A stretch of DNA of 31,773 bases, taken from IMG/VR virus record IMGVR_UViG_3300021365_000061, positions 1 through 31,773 of that record. One strand, given 5' to 3'. Within the stretch, counting starts at the first letter, position 1, and each line of letters begins with the position of its first letter. Made by a program: the position numbers and the translations under genes. This DNA comes from a virus. Positions 14,370 through 22,235 of this stretch are shown in pieces. The notes under the pieces are model-generated. The model did no database searches, was not told the DNA's origin, and saw only the letters and a program-made list of their open reading frames with translations.

Positions 14370-16229
14370 TTACTCTTTAATTCTTGATTCATCTAATAAT
14401 GATTCTTTGCGTTTATCAGATTTAAACACAATTTCTTTGTCTAAACCTTCAAATAAAGAGCGATTTTTTATAAATTGCTTTTGTGCATTTTCTCTTAAAC
14501 CTATAGGCTCATTAGCTTTCATTTCTTTTTTACCTAAACGATCTTTACCAAATACATTATCTTGAGTATTAATATTTGATGCTTTTTCTTCAGGGCGACC
14601 TAATGGCTTTTTCTCATCATACCCATCAGGTACATTACTTGGATCACTTTCCATTCTACCTTGACCGTATAATGAAGCTAAATCGTGAGGTGTACCATAT
14701 GAACGTCCTGTTGTTAATGGGTCATTGCCTTCAGTCTCAATTTGAGCTAAACGGAATTGACGTTTTTGATCCTGAGCTATTAAGTCTCTGTATTCTTCAT
14801 ATTGGTCTTCACTAAAGTGGAAAATATGCTCGTAGATCCAATCTGTTGGGACTAACTTGTTTTCCATCATTTGTGATGCTAGATCTACTTTTTCTTTCAT
14901 TAATGCGATCTTTTCTTGATCGTAGATAATAGAAGGTGTAGTTAAATCTAGGGTAAAATTAGTCATTTGTTCGTCTCTATACCCTTGAGCATACAAGTGA
15001 ACTAATGCAATTTTATATAATTCTGAAATTAGGATACGTTGGATACGATCAATTGTACGACCGAAACGAATATCCTCAGCTGCTAGTGTTGCTTTACCTG
15101 ATAGATCAGCATCGTAACCCATAAATGCTTTTGGTACTTTAAGGGCAGCAAATAATTTTTCTCTTAAGTATTCTACATCTTGAATACCATCATATGATAA
15201 ACCAGGTGTAGTTTCAATTTGAGTTGCTTGATCATTTCCTCTAACTGGTAGATAAAAATCCTCAAGTAAGTTTTGCATGTTATATTTCAAGTTATATTCA
15301 CCTGTTTGCTCATCCATATATGGAGTACGCTTAAGTGTTGAAATAGTTTTTTGCATGAAGTTTTCTACTTCATTTGGTGGAATAGAACCAACATTAATTT
15401 TAAAAATACGTTTTTCAGGAGCTCTTACAATTCTATGGATTAACATAGCATCTTCCATTAACGCATATTGTTTGTAGAGTTTACGACCTGGTTCGATATA
15501 TGATCTACCATAAGGTAGATAATTCATATCCGAAAGTAAACGGAAGTGAGCAATTTCATAATTATCAAATGTAACCATATTAGCATTTTGCTGGTTTGGA
15601 ACATTATAATAACCAGAAGAAGAACCACCATAGAACCCATCTGGGTTATAGTTAAATATTACTTTAGATGGATTTTCTGGGTCGAAATTTTCTTGTCTTT
15701 CAATGTGGTATGCTGAATAAGGTATTACGTTATAAACACCAAATTTTTCTGAGATCTCTAGTTTAAGGAAGAAATCACCATATTTACACATTTGACGAGT
15801 CCAAGACCAAAGATTAAATTCAACATTTAATACATCGTAAAATAAGTTATATAGAATTTTTTGAATATCTTCATCGGAGGATTTAATTTGTAATACCTCA
15901 CCCATATCATTTTTAAGTGAACATTCATCAGCTACAATATCTAGAGCAGAAGCTACAATAGCATCTGTATCCATTATATCATAATCTGAATAGAGCATAG
16001 TTCTCATGTATTGGTAGTTCATATTGAACTGAGAACCATATAATGAGGTTGAAGATGGGTTTTGGTAGACTCCTCTATATCTATCCATTAAAGAGTTTGT
16101 AGCAAACTCACCAGAGGTCTGGATATGATCGGTATCAACCGTTTTTAATTGATTACCTCCTACATTACGGATAACAACATCCGAGGAAAATAATCTTTGT
16201 AATCTAGTAAATAAGCCTTTATCAGCCAT
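14370..16229 (-). CDS. Portal vertex protein, gp20-like
   Basis: The 619-aa product matches the T4 gp20 portal family, the 12-mer ring through which DNA enters and leaves the head. Recognisable segments are DTDAIVASALDIVADECSLK, WSWTRQMCKYGDFFLKLEI, IAHFRLLSDMNYLPYGRSYI, LIHRIVRAPEKRIFKINVG and GYDADLSGKATLAAEDIRFG. T4 gp20 is 524 aa; the extra length is mainly a C-terminal hydrophilic tail that contains LFEG and LDES, possible protease sites. It lies between the terminase (28-base gap) and the 285-aa gene and is preceded by the conserved AT motif. Confidence 0.95.
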   Translation of the reverse strand: MADKGLFTRLQRLFSSDVVIRNVGGNQLKTVDTDHIQTSGEFATNSLMDRYRGVYQNPSSTSLYGSQFNMNYQYMRTMLYSDYDIMDTDAIVASALDIVADECSLKNDMGEVLQIKSSDEDIQKILYNLFYDVLNVEFNLWSWTRQMCKYGDFFLKLEISEKFGVYNVIPYSAYHIERQENFDPENPSKVIFNYNPDGFYGGSSSGYYNVPNQQNANMVTFDNYEIAHFRLLSDMNYLPYGRSYIEPGRKLYKQYALMEDAMLIHRIVRAPEKRIFKINVGSIPPNEVENFMQKTISTLKRTPYMDEQTGEYNLKYNMQNLLEDFYLPVRGNDQATQIETTPGLSYDGIQDVEYLREKLFAALKVPKAFMGYDADLSGKATLAAEDIRFGRTIDRIQRILISELYKIALVHLYAQGYRDEQMTNFTLDLTTPSIIYDQEKIALMKEKVDLASQMMENKLVPTDWIYEHIFHFSEDQYEEYRDLIAQDQKRQFRLAQIETEGNDPLTTGRSYGTPHDLASLYGQGRMESDPSNVPDGYDEKKPLGRPEEKASNINTQDNVFGKDRLGKKEMKANEPIGLRENAQKQFIKNRSLFEGLDKEIVFKSDKRKESLLDESRIKE

Positions 16230-16244
16230 AATATCTGTTATTAT

Positions 16245-16252
16245 TATAAATA
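16245..16252 (-). promoter_or_regulatory. Conserved AT motif upstream of the portal gene
   Basis: The sense strand reads ATATTTATAA, 15 bases before the portal ATG, placed in the 27-base gap after terminase. Confidence 0.4.
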
Positions 16253-16256
16253 TTGT

Positions 16257-17831
16257 CTAAAGCAACCAACTAATATCTTCTTGTTTCCCATTTATTTCTT
16301 GGGTATATGGGTTATCAATACTATTAGCATTATAACCACCCTTCCAAGATACTTTATTAGTAGCAATACCATTTAGTGCTGCTTTACTCATGTCTAAATG
16401 TTGTTGACTAAATTTAAATGATGTATCTCTCATAAACATACCCATACCAAACGACATAACTAAATCATCATTATAACCTTGTTGGGCTTCAGCACGACCA
16501 TTTTTCCACATGAATACTTTCATTTCTTCAAGCAAACGTTTTGATTGAATTGTAACTGATTTATCATTAACGTATTCTTGGAGTTTACCTATTATTAAAG
16601 GTCTAACTCTTGATGTCATACTAAAACCAGGAACCATTTTACTCGTATCCATATATTTATCAAAATACGAATTTGCTTTTGTAGCATCACTTTTAGATGA
16701 GTAATAAAGGTTAGTATATCCTCTATCAATAATAGTTTGGATTGTTGCCCAACCAATTGAAGCATTTTCTACTACTAACATAGCTTCATTGTATTCAGTA
16801 GCAATACCAACTAATAAATGTCCATATTCTTTGGTACCTAATTGTCCTTTGTATTCAGCAACTTGGGTATTCGTTTCAATGTCAATAATATGGAACGCAG
16901 AATAGTCTTTCCCATCGCCACGAGCAACATCTGCAACCACAATGTAGGTTCTAGAATAGTCTGCTGGCTCCCAAATCCATAAATTTTGGTCAGCACCTCG
17001 TTTTTCGAGGGGATCTTTAATATAAGTTTGCTCATAAAATTCTAAGTATTCAGCATAGAACACAGTATCACCAGATGTATTAAAATCACAATCACACTCT
17101 TGTGCTGCCATTCTGGGGTCACCTAGTAATTCATCTTGTCTATCTCTCCATGCTTGATCACGTTCTGGGTGGACATACCATGGAAGTTTAATAGGTAAGA
17201 AATCGTTTTCTTGATTTTCTGCTCTAACCCATGTTTGATGAAACCAATTACCTGTACCATAAGGGGTAGAAAGTGCTATACATCCACCACCAGTAGCTAG
17301 TGTTTGTTGAGCTGAAGCCCATATTTCACCAATGTTATCAATAAAAGCAGCCTCATCAATTAATAGAAGGGAAACTGCTTCTGATCTACCAGCATCACTT
17401 GAGGCTGATGTTGCTTTAATTTGTGATCCATTACTTAATCGTAATGTTAATTTGTTATTTTCAGGTGCATCTATTTTAAGCCATGAAGGTAAATTTTCAT
17501 ACATGAATTTAACCTTTGTAACCATGTTTTTAGCTGTATCCTGCTTTGTCGCAATACAAAGTACGTTTTTATCTTTATGGAATAACATTAACCATAAAGA
17601 ATAACCTGCACCTAAGGTTGAAATACCTAGCTGTCTAGATTTTAATACTACAGAATATGGATTTTCTTGGAATAACTTTAATACTTTATCTTGGAATGGA
17701 TATAGATTAAATGGAATACGTCCACGTTGAGGATGCTGTATATAACAGTACTTACGCATAAAATGAACTGGGTCAGCAGCACATTTAACATACTCTTGTT
17801 GAATGATTTTTCTTAAATTTTGTTCAGCCAT
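16257..17831 (-). CDS. Terminase large subunit, gp17-like
   Basis: The 524-aa product is a complete large terminase. The ATPase half has a Walker A-like SRQLGIST (about 65-72), Walker B LLLIDEAAF (155-163) with the catalytic Glu, and coupling motif STPYGTG (188-194). The nuclease half has the RNase H-like acidic residues in VVADVARGDGKDYS (Asp301), VVENASIGW (Glu355) and GYNDDLVMS (Asp455/456). It cuts concatemeric DNA and pumps it through the portal. Size and motif order fit the T4 gp17 group (T4: 610 aa). It starts in a TAATG overlap with the envelope-anchored protein gene. No small terminase is seen in the window. Confidence 0.95.
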   Translation of the reverse strand: MAEQNLRKIIQQEYVKCAADPVHFMRKYCYIQHPQRGRIPFNLYPFQDKVLKLFQENPYSVVLKSRQLGISTLGAGYSLWLMLFHKDKNVLCIATKQDTAKNMVTKVKFMYENLPSWLKIDAPENNKLTLRLSNGSQIKATSASSDAGRSEAVSLLLIDEAAFIDNIGEIWASAQQTLATGGGCIALSTPYGTGNWFHQTWVRAENQENDFLPIKLPWYVHPERDQAWRDRQDELLGDPRMAAQECDCDFNTSGDTVFYAEYLEFYEQTYIKDPLEKRGADQNLWIWEPADYSRTYIVVADVARGDGKDYSAFHIIDIETNTQVAEYKGQLGTKEYGHLLVGIATEYNEAMLVVENASIGWATIQTIIDRGYTNLYYSSKSDATKANSYFDKYMDTSKMVPGFSMTSRVRPLIIGKLQEYVNDKSVTIQSKRLLEEMKVFMWKNGRAEAQQGYNDDLVMSFGMGMFMRDTSFKFSQQHLDMSKAALNGIATNKVSWKGGYNANSIDNPYTQEINGKQEDISWLL

Positions 17832-18427
17832 TATTTACCTATTTTCCAATATAGGCGGCCTGATACTATAGGGAAGAAATCTTTATCTACTCCTAAACCA
17901 AAACCGTATACATTTCTTTTTTTATTAACGTACATTAATTCACCGCTAATATAATTTATTGGCGATTCATTTTGTACGGGGTTTATCATCCCTCCTACCG
18001 AAATACCTCCGAAAAATTCCCTTTTGTAGAGGTAAGTAGTATTAGTAATTGTAGTTGTTGGGATGAATATGTTGGATTGAACATCTCTGAATGAAATTAA
18101 GTTTCTAGTAATCGTATCGTTTACAATAATAGAACCTAGTGTATCTAACTGAATAGTATCAGTATAGAAATACTTTGCATAATAATCTTTTAGTACCGAA
18201 ACCGTATCAATTGGTGTAGAGAATGTATCAATATTAACTACTACTTTCTCAATTATTTGAGGAACGTACTCTGTTTGTTCTACTTTAACAGTATCCCATT
18301 TAGTTACTACTTCAGTAATAACTTTTGGTTCCACAGGAGGTGTAGAAGAGCAGCCTCGTTGAAAAAACAATAGGGCTGCTAATACTACAACTAGTAGAGT
18401 TTGTATATTTTTAAAGTAACCCTTCAA
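17831..18427 (-). CDS. Envelope-anchored protein; possible spanin-like or lysis-associated
   Basis: The start is a TTG at 18427: no ATG exists upstream in frame and the next Met is deep inside. The 198-aa product has a basic N-terminus, one hydrophobic segment (about residues 10-22, LLVVVLAALLFF) and Cys26. QRGC is a poor lipobox, so lipid anchoring is uncertain. After the segment comes a Val/Thr-rich extended region (VVTKWDTVKVEQTEYVPQII). The C-terminal 60 residues alternate Gly and aromatic residues (YGFGLGVDKDFFPIVSGRLY), like outer-membrane strands. It could span the periplasm as a spanin-like protein or be a surface-exclusion lipoprotein. It overlaps the 115-aa gene by 17 bases and terminase by one. 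Confidence 0.65.
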   Translation of the reverse strand: MKGYFKNIQTLLVVVLAALLFFQRGCSSTPPVEPKVITEVVTKWDTVKVEQTEYVPQIIEKVVVNIDTFSTPIDTVSVLKDYYAKYFYTDTIQLDTLGSIIVNDTITRNLISFRDVQSNIFIPTTTITNTTYLYKREFFGGISVGGMINPVQNESPINYISGELMYVNKKRNVYGFGLGVDKDFFPIVSGRLYWKIGK

Positions 18428-18758
18428 GTTCTTTTTTGATTTTAGTTAGTTCTTTTAAACGAGCTAATAATCTTTCTTTATCTTCACCTTCTGCTTTTTT
18501 CCATTTATTAACTACAGCTTTCATCTCTTTAGATGTATCTTGTAGTTTACGAGAAATGGTAGATATCGAATCGTTCTTTTTAATATCTTTAGCTGTTGGT
18601 TCAACATCATCATCTTCAGTTAAATCTGTAGATAATTCTTTTGTTTTTTCTAATTCGTCATTATAGGCTTTTAAAGTATCAACATCTTCTTGAGATACTT
18701 CTGTAAGCACATCTACAATGGTTTCTTTGATATATTCTGCTAATTCTGAACGTTTCAT
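18411..18758 (-). CDS. Small coiled-coil-like protein, 115 aa (unknown)
   Basis: The product is highly charged, rich in Lys, Glu and Asp, with helical heptad-like stretches at both ends; the C-terminus LLARLKELTKIKKELEGLL is a good coiled-coil candidate. The opening MKRSELAEYIKETIVDVLTE resembles an internal stretch of the 399-aa protein (MKKSELKEMIKAAM), suggesting a shared N-terminal helix module. VLTE is an L-x-E site. It lies in the gap between the enzyme cassette and the terminase block and is preceded by the conserved AT motif, so it probably begins a translation unit. Function unknown. Confidence 0.65.
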   Translation of the reverse strand: MKRSELAEYIKETIVDVLTEVSQEDVDTLKAYNDELEKTKELSTDLTEDDDVEPTAKDIKKNDSISTISRKLQDTSKEMKAVVNKWKKAEGEDKERLLARLKELTKIKKELEGLL

Positions 18759-18774
18759 TATAATATTGTTTTAT

Positions 18775-18782
18775 TATAAATA
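18775..18782 (-). promoter_or_regulatory. Conserved AT motif upstream of the 115-aa gene
   Basis: The sense strand reads ATATTTATAA, 16 bases before the ATG at 18758, in the 24-base gap after the NadR-like kinase gene. Confidence 0.4.
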
Positions 18783-19313
18783 TTATAGAGAGATCACCTC
18801 TAGCATTTGTTCAATGCGTTCTTCGGTGCTACCTGATAATGTGTTAAGATTTTTAAAGCGATGTTTATTAGCATCAATAAGATTACTAATAGTAAAATCA
18901 ATTAAATCTCTATAATCTACATTAGTTTCTCTAATACCATTATCTTCAATCTCTACCCCTACAGGTGAGACATAAAAGATGTAATCGTATTCTCTAATAA
19001 AACGTTTAGCATAATTTATAAACTCTTCCTTATCAACATAATTCATAGATTTAGATGCTTTAGCAAATGCCATAACATCAACTACAGTTCTATCTGTGAT
19101 TACATTTTCGCACATTAGTTCACTAGTACGCTCAGCTAAAAATACTGTTTGACCTTTTAATGTTGAATCAGTATTCAATGGAATACCTTGAGCCATTAAT
19201 TCTTTAGAACGTTCTGTTCTAAACATGTAGTCCTTAAATTCATCTCGCTCCTTAAGAGCGTTAACGAGTGTAGTTTTACCCACACTCATTGTTCCGCATA
19301 ATCCTATTTTCAT
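18783..19313 (-). CDS. P-loop NTPase, NadR/AAA-type nucleoside or nucleotide kinase
   Basis: The 176-aa product opens MKIGLCGTMSVGKTTLVNAL with a Walker A at about 7-15 (GTMSVGKTT). Next come an ERSKE helix region and a NVITDRTVVDVMAFA strand whose Asp-Arg pair is typical of NadR-like and related small-molecule kinases. The YDYIFYVSP strand and a C-terminal helix complete a single kinase domain without the nucleotidyltransferase half of NadR. Substrate is unknown: nicotinamide riboside, a nucleoside or another small molecule. It overlaps the cupin gene by four bases (ATGA), so the two are probably co-translated. Confidence 0.75.
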   Translation of the reverse strand: MKIGLCGTMSVGKTTLVNALKERDEFKDYMFRTERSKELMAQGIPLNTDSTLKGQTVFLAERTSELMCENVITDRTVVDVMAFAKASKSMNYVDKEEFINYAKRFIREYDYIFYVSPVGVEIEDNGIRETNVDYRDLIDFTISNLIDANKHRFKNLNTLSGSTEERIEQMLEVISL

Positions 19314-19654
19314 GACCTTCCGTATATATCGTCTAACCTTACTATATCATCTTCACCGAAATAAGTCCCGGTTTGTACTTCTATGAATATACAATCTTCT
19401 TCGTGGGGATTCCAGATATTGTGTTTCATTCCTTGAGGAATGTAGATAGCATCACCCGCTTCTTTATCATATTCAAAATCATCAAGTTTTACAACTGCTT
19501 TACCTTGCACCAAGACCCAACGTTCAGAGCGCTGGTCATGGTATTGGTATGAGAGTCGTCCACCTGGTTTTACTGTGATTTGTTTTACTTTACAGTAATC
19601 TGATTCTAGAAGATTTTCAAATTTACCCCAAGGTCTTTCTTCGGTATAATTCAT
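19310..19654 (-). CDS. Mannose-6-phosphate isomerase type II-like cupin (ManC C-terminal domain type)
   Basis: The 114-aa product is a single cupin domain with the very characteristic order of type II phosphomannose isomerases. It has ERPWGKFENL at the start, KPGGRLSYQYHDQRSERW with the metal ligands (Gln37, His39, Glu44), and IPQGMKHNIWNP with His78. The end is EVQTGTYFGEDDIVRLDDIYG. In bacteria this domain is usually fused to a GDP-mannose pyrophosphorylase, converting fructose-6-phosphate and mannose-6-phosphate; here it stands alone. It may act on a sugar phosphate for glycan or nucleotide-sugar synthesis. It is coupled to the NadR-like kinase and, by TAATG, to the 93-aa gene. Confidence 0.85.
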   Translation of the reverse strand: MNYTEERPWGKFENLLESDYCKVKQITVKPGGRLSYQYHDQRSERWVLVQGKAVVKLDDFEYDKEAGDAIYIPQGMKHNIWNPHEEDCIFIEVQTGTYFGEDDIVRLDDIYGRS

Positions 19655-19935
19655 TAGTTTCTGTAATCAGTTAATAATGCTTTCATTGATTGGTTTTTAT
19701 ACCAAGGTAAACCTTCACGCTCTTGCATAATTTCCATATAACTTTCATAATTATACTGGATACCGTTTAGGTAATAAGATTTGACCATTTCACTATCCGT
19801 ATCATAAGGTTCAATTGCGGGTCCATCCCATCTATGAAATTTCCAATTTTCTTCACCTACATATCTTGCGAGGTGAATATTTGCTCCTCGAGAATTAATC
19901 TCTTTGTACTCGTATAATTTGTTCTTCTTAGCCAT
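19654..19935 (-). CDS. Small HRWDGPA-type protein, 93 aa (unknown)
   Basis: The product contains HRWDGPAIEPYD followed by YYLNGIQYNYESYMEIMQ. This resembles the 'H-R-x-D-G-P-A ... W/Y-Y-x-N-G' pattern seen in many uncharacterised phage and bacterial proteins (MORN-like turns are one comparison). The chain is otherwise aromatic and hydrophilic, with no enzyme motif. It sits between the FAD dehydrogenase (12-base gap) and the cupin gene in one overlapping run, but a shared pathway cannot be shown. Confidence 0.65.
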   Translation of the reverse strand: MAKKNKLYEYKEINSRGANIHLARYVGEENWKFHRWDGPAIEPYDTDSEMVKSYYLNGIQYNYESYMEIMQEREGLPWYKNQSMKALLTDYRN

Positions 19936-19947
19936 AACTTATTTTAT

Positions 19948-21303
19948 TTAATAGTTTTCAAAAAATTCTGGGTATTCTTCTGGGAAATGTGCCTCTAAAA
20001 TAGAATCTACAACATAAATTCCTTGTGCCCCTGATACTGTAATACCACGAGCTGATAGAGCATCACCTACAAAGTGAACATTATCATAATCGATTAATGA
20101 TAGATCACTATAATTTACTAATGGTTCAGGTGATAGATACTTGACTTCAGGAATGTAAACACCCCAATCATCTTCTAATGTTGGAAATACTTTTTTCATA
20201 TCATCAATAAAATCATCAATGTATGTATAGTAACCTTGGAATGCTTCTCTTACTTCATCCATCTCACTGATAGTAACAGCGCTTACGTTCTCACCTTCAG
20301 ATGTTGTAGATGGAGTACGTGTTGGGCTATAATATAAACCTGTACCATCTTTATTTACTTTAGATACTAAATCTCTAGACCAAGTAAATGGTTCGTCGAT
20401 ACCTTGAACTTCCATCAAGATACCAAAATTGGTCATATCGTTTCTAAATGATTCGTCTTTTTTAGCGTGTCCATTGTACGAATGATCTCCATACGTTTCT
20501 TCAACGGCAACATAAGCTGCGTTGTTGTTAGTACAGAAGGAACGTAACGAGACGCCTTCTTCTTCGAATTTTCTGTATAATTTAAAATCATAACTTACAT
20601 CAATAAGTTTCTGGAAGTGTTTTTGTGGTGCCTCAAATCGCACCCCAATTTGTACTGGTTTAGGTTCAGTAGGTAATTTATAATCTGTAGCCAATTGCTT
20701 ACCAAAGTCAATTCCTGATTTGCCTACGGCAAACATTAGGCGGTCATAATTAATAGGCCAATTTTTAGGATTGATGAATGATTCCTCTTCTCCTATAAAT
20801 AATTCTTGAGCATCAAAATCAATTGAAGTTACTTTAGTCTCCCAAATAAACTCAACACCATTATCAACTAAAAAGTCATACCAATTTTTACCAATCTCAT
20901 GTAGGTAATCGGTACCAACATGCCATACAGGGAACAAACGTAAACCAAAATATGGTTTAATAAAATCTGGTTCCGCAACTGGATTTGAACATTGTACTTC
21001 CTCTGGTTTAGGGTGGAAACGTTTAAAATTGTTGATTACTTCATCAAACAATTCCATTGCTTTTTCTTCACCACAATACTTAGACATATGTCCTCCAATT
21101 GCTGTATGATAAGTTAATTTACCATCACTCCAACCACCAGCACCTAAGAATCCAGTCATTACCTCTGAATATGGTCTGCGATATGGATCTTTACCCATAT
21201 CAATGATTGTAATATTTTCTCCTGGGAATCCGTTGTCTACTAGCTTAGTTGCAGCATTAACACCTGCTACACCAGCGCCTACGATTACTAGTTTTTCTGC
21301 CAT
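19948..21303 (-). CDS. FAD-dependent dehydrogenase (COG2509-like)
   Basis: The 451-aa product begins with a dinucleotide-binding fold: KLVIVGAGVAGVNAATKL (GxGxxG at 9-14) and an Asp-ended strand ITIIDMG. It then has the RPYSEVMTGFLGAGGWSDGK substrate-side segment, FAVGKSG, PVQIGVRFEAP, RSFCTNNNAAYVAVEE with an NGHAKKDESFRND loop, and a C-terminal VHFVGDALSARGITVSGAQG FAD-closing motif. This order matches the uncharacterised FAD-dependent dehydrogenases of COG2509. Its electron donor and substrate are unknown. Such an enzyme is unexpected inside a virion-gene region, so it is a candidate auxiliary metabolic gene. It has its own upstream spacer with hairpins (21304-21401) and seems intact. Confidence 0.85.
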   Translation of the reverse strand: MAEKLVIVGAGVAGVNAATKLVDNGFPGENITIIDMGKDPYRRPYSEVMTGFLGAGGWSDGKLTYHTAIGGHMSKYCGEEKAMELFDEVINNFKRFHPKPEEVQCSNPVAEPDFIKPYFGLRLFPVWHVGTDYLHEIGKNWYDFLVDNGVEFIWETKVTSIDFDAQELFIGEEESFINPKNWPINYDRLMFAVGKSGIDFGKQLATDYKLPTEPKPVQIGVRFEAPQKHFQKLIDVSYDFKLYRKFEEEGVSLRSFCTNNNAAYVAVEETYGDHSYNGHAKKDESFRNDMTNFGILMEVQGIDEPFTWSRDLVSKVNKDGTGLYYSPTRTPSTTSEGENVSAVTISEMDEVREAFQGYYTYIDDFIDDMKKVFPTLEDDWGVYIPEVKYLSPEPLVNYSDLSLIDYDNVHFVGDALSARGITVSGAQGIYVVDSILEAHFPEEYPEFFENY

Positions 21304-21401
21304 TTACTTTTATTTTTAACCCTTAAATATACGAAAGATATTTGGGGGTTCCAAATTGTGGGGCCACAGCTCCCATAAAAAATTAAATTAGAATCGACTG
21401 G
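21304..21401 (-). other. 98-base spacer with hairpins ahead of the FAD gene
   Basis: One of the longer gaps here. On the sense strand GACTG...CAGTC (about 21392-21413, reaching into the kinase stop) could be a weak terminator stem, with a T-rich stretch some ten bases later. ATTTGG-AACCC-CCAAAT at 21340-21356 is a 6-bp hairpin in the putative leader of the FAD gene. It may hold a weak transcription boundary. No strong promoter match can be named. Confidence 0.3.
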
Positions 21402-21932
21402 CTATGAATCAGTCTGTTGTACTACGATTGGAAATATGGTTGAACCCTTAGGAATTATATAGTTTGGGCTAAGGTCTTTAGTACGTTGTATTTCTATCCT
21501 ATAAAGAGGGGTGTTTTCAAATATAGTACCATAATACCACATTTCACCTTCTTCATTAGCTTCCCAATAACCTCCTTGTTGTTTGTCTCTATATCGAATA
21601 TTAGATTCTGATTTTTGGGGATCATTTTCAAAATAAACCCTTTTAATATTAAGATTTGGGAATTTAGTTTTTAAATAATATTCGGATTTATGTAAAAATT
21701 CATTATTACAAAATTCAATACCTGATATTACAGTACTGATGCCTTGGTTTAAGGTTTTAAGTAATTCTTTATAATTAACATCTGCTATAAATTCTTTATC
21801 TTGACCATCATGAGTCCAAGTCATCCAATCATCGTAGATTTTATAATCTATAAAAGGGTGGGATTTATAATATTCTATTAAAGTACTTTTACCAGAACCC
21901 GGAAGACCAATAATGAATATAACCTCTTGCAT
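21402..21932 (-). CDS. P-loop kinase (AAA_33/zeta-like small kinase)
   Basis: The 176-aa product opens MQEVIFIIGLPGSGKSTLIE with a Walker A at about 9-17 (GLPGSGKST), then a YDDW segment, and IKRVYFENDPQKSESNIRYR, a lid-like stretch typical of polynucleotide or small-molecule kinases of the AAA_33 group. No second domain is present. Substrate is unknown; nucleosides, nucleic-acid ends and small metabolites are all possible. It follows the WHRD cupin-like gene with no gap, and together with the FAD dehydrogenase, the ManC-type cupin and the NadR-like kinase forms the enzyme cassette. Confidence 0.75.
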   Translation of the reverse strand: MQEVIFIIGLPGSGKSTLIEYYKSHPFIDYKIYDDWMTWTHDGQDKEFIADVNYKELLKTLNQGISTVISGIEFCNNEFLHKSEYYLKTKFPNLNIKRVYFENDPQKSESNIRYRDKQQGGYWEANEEGEMWYYGTIFENTPLYRIEIQRTKDLSPNYIIPKGSTIFPIVVQQTDS

Positions 21933-22235
21933 TTAATCTAAATGTATTTTAAGTATTAAATTACCCGTGCCTTTTATAACACGGTGCCACTCATGGCGTT
22001 TTATGAATATACGACTATTTAGTGAGGTAGGCAAATTATCCTCTAACTGGATTGCCCAGTCTGTCTCTCCTAAAATCTCGATTGTTCGGTCTTCATCATC
22101 TCGATGCCACATTAACTCTATTGGGTCAATGTCGTCTCCGAATTCACGAATAATGTATTTGTCTGTAATCTCTAAATCGGTGTATGGTTTACCAGAACCC
22201 TCCGAAGTTTGATTTGAGTCCGAGTAATTTTGCAT
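21933..22235 (-). CDS. Small cupin-like WHRD protein, 100 aa
   Basis: I chose the ATG at 22235. The longer frame from 22334 would add 33 basic residues that look like an out-of-frame reading of the overlapping 207-aa gene. The product has IELMWHRDDEDRTIEIL and ends RHEWHRVIKGTGNLILKIH, with ETDWAIQLEDNLPTSL between. This is the layout of small cupin-like proteins I recall from T4-like phages, where paired His residues and short strands make a barrel. A metal ligand set is plausible (His and Glu/Asp) but not proven. It overlaps the 207-aa gene by 47 bases and abuts the P-loop kinase gene. Confidence 0.65.
   Translation of the reverse strand: MQNYSDSNQTSEGSGKPYTDLEITDKYIIREFGDDIDPIELMWHRDDEDRTIEILGETDWAIQLEDNLPTSLNSRIFIKRHEWHRVIKGTGNLILKIHLD

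Noticed and set aside
20790-20805. TATAAATA inside the FAD gene, and another near 23054 in the 373-aa gene
   Set aside because: They lie in coding sequence, lack the extended ttataaatat form and precede no gene start.
21361-21400. GGGGCC/CCACA inverted sequence as a strong terminator
   Set aside because: The loop would be too small or the stem too weak, and no T-run follows directly on the sense strand.
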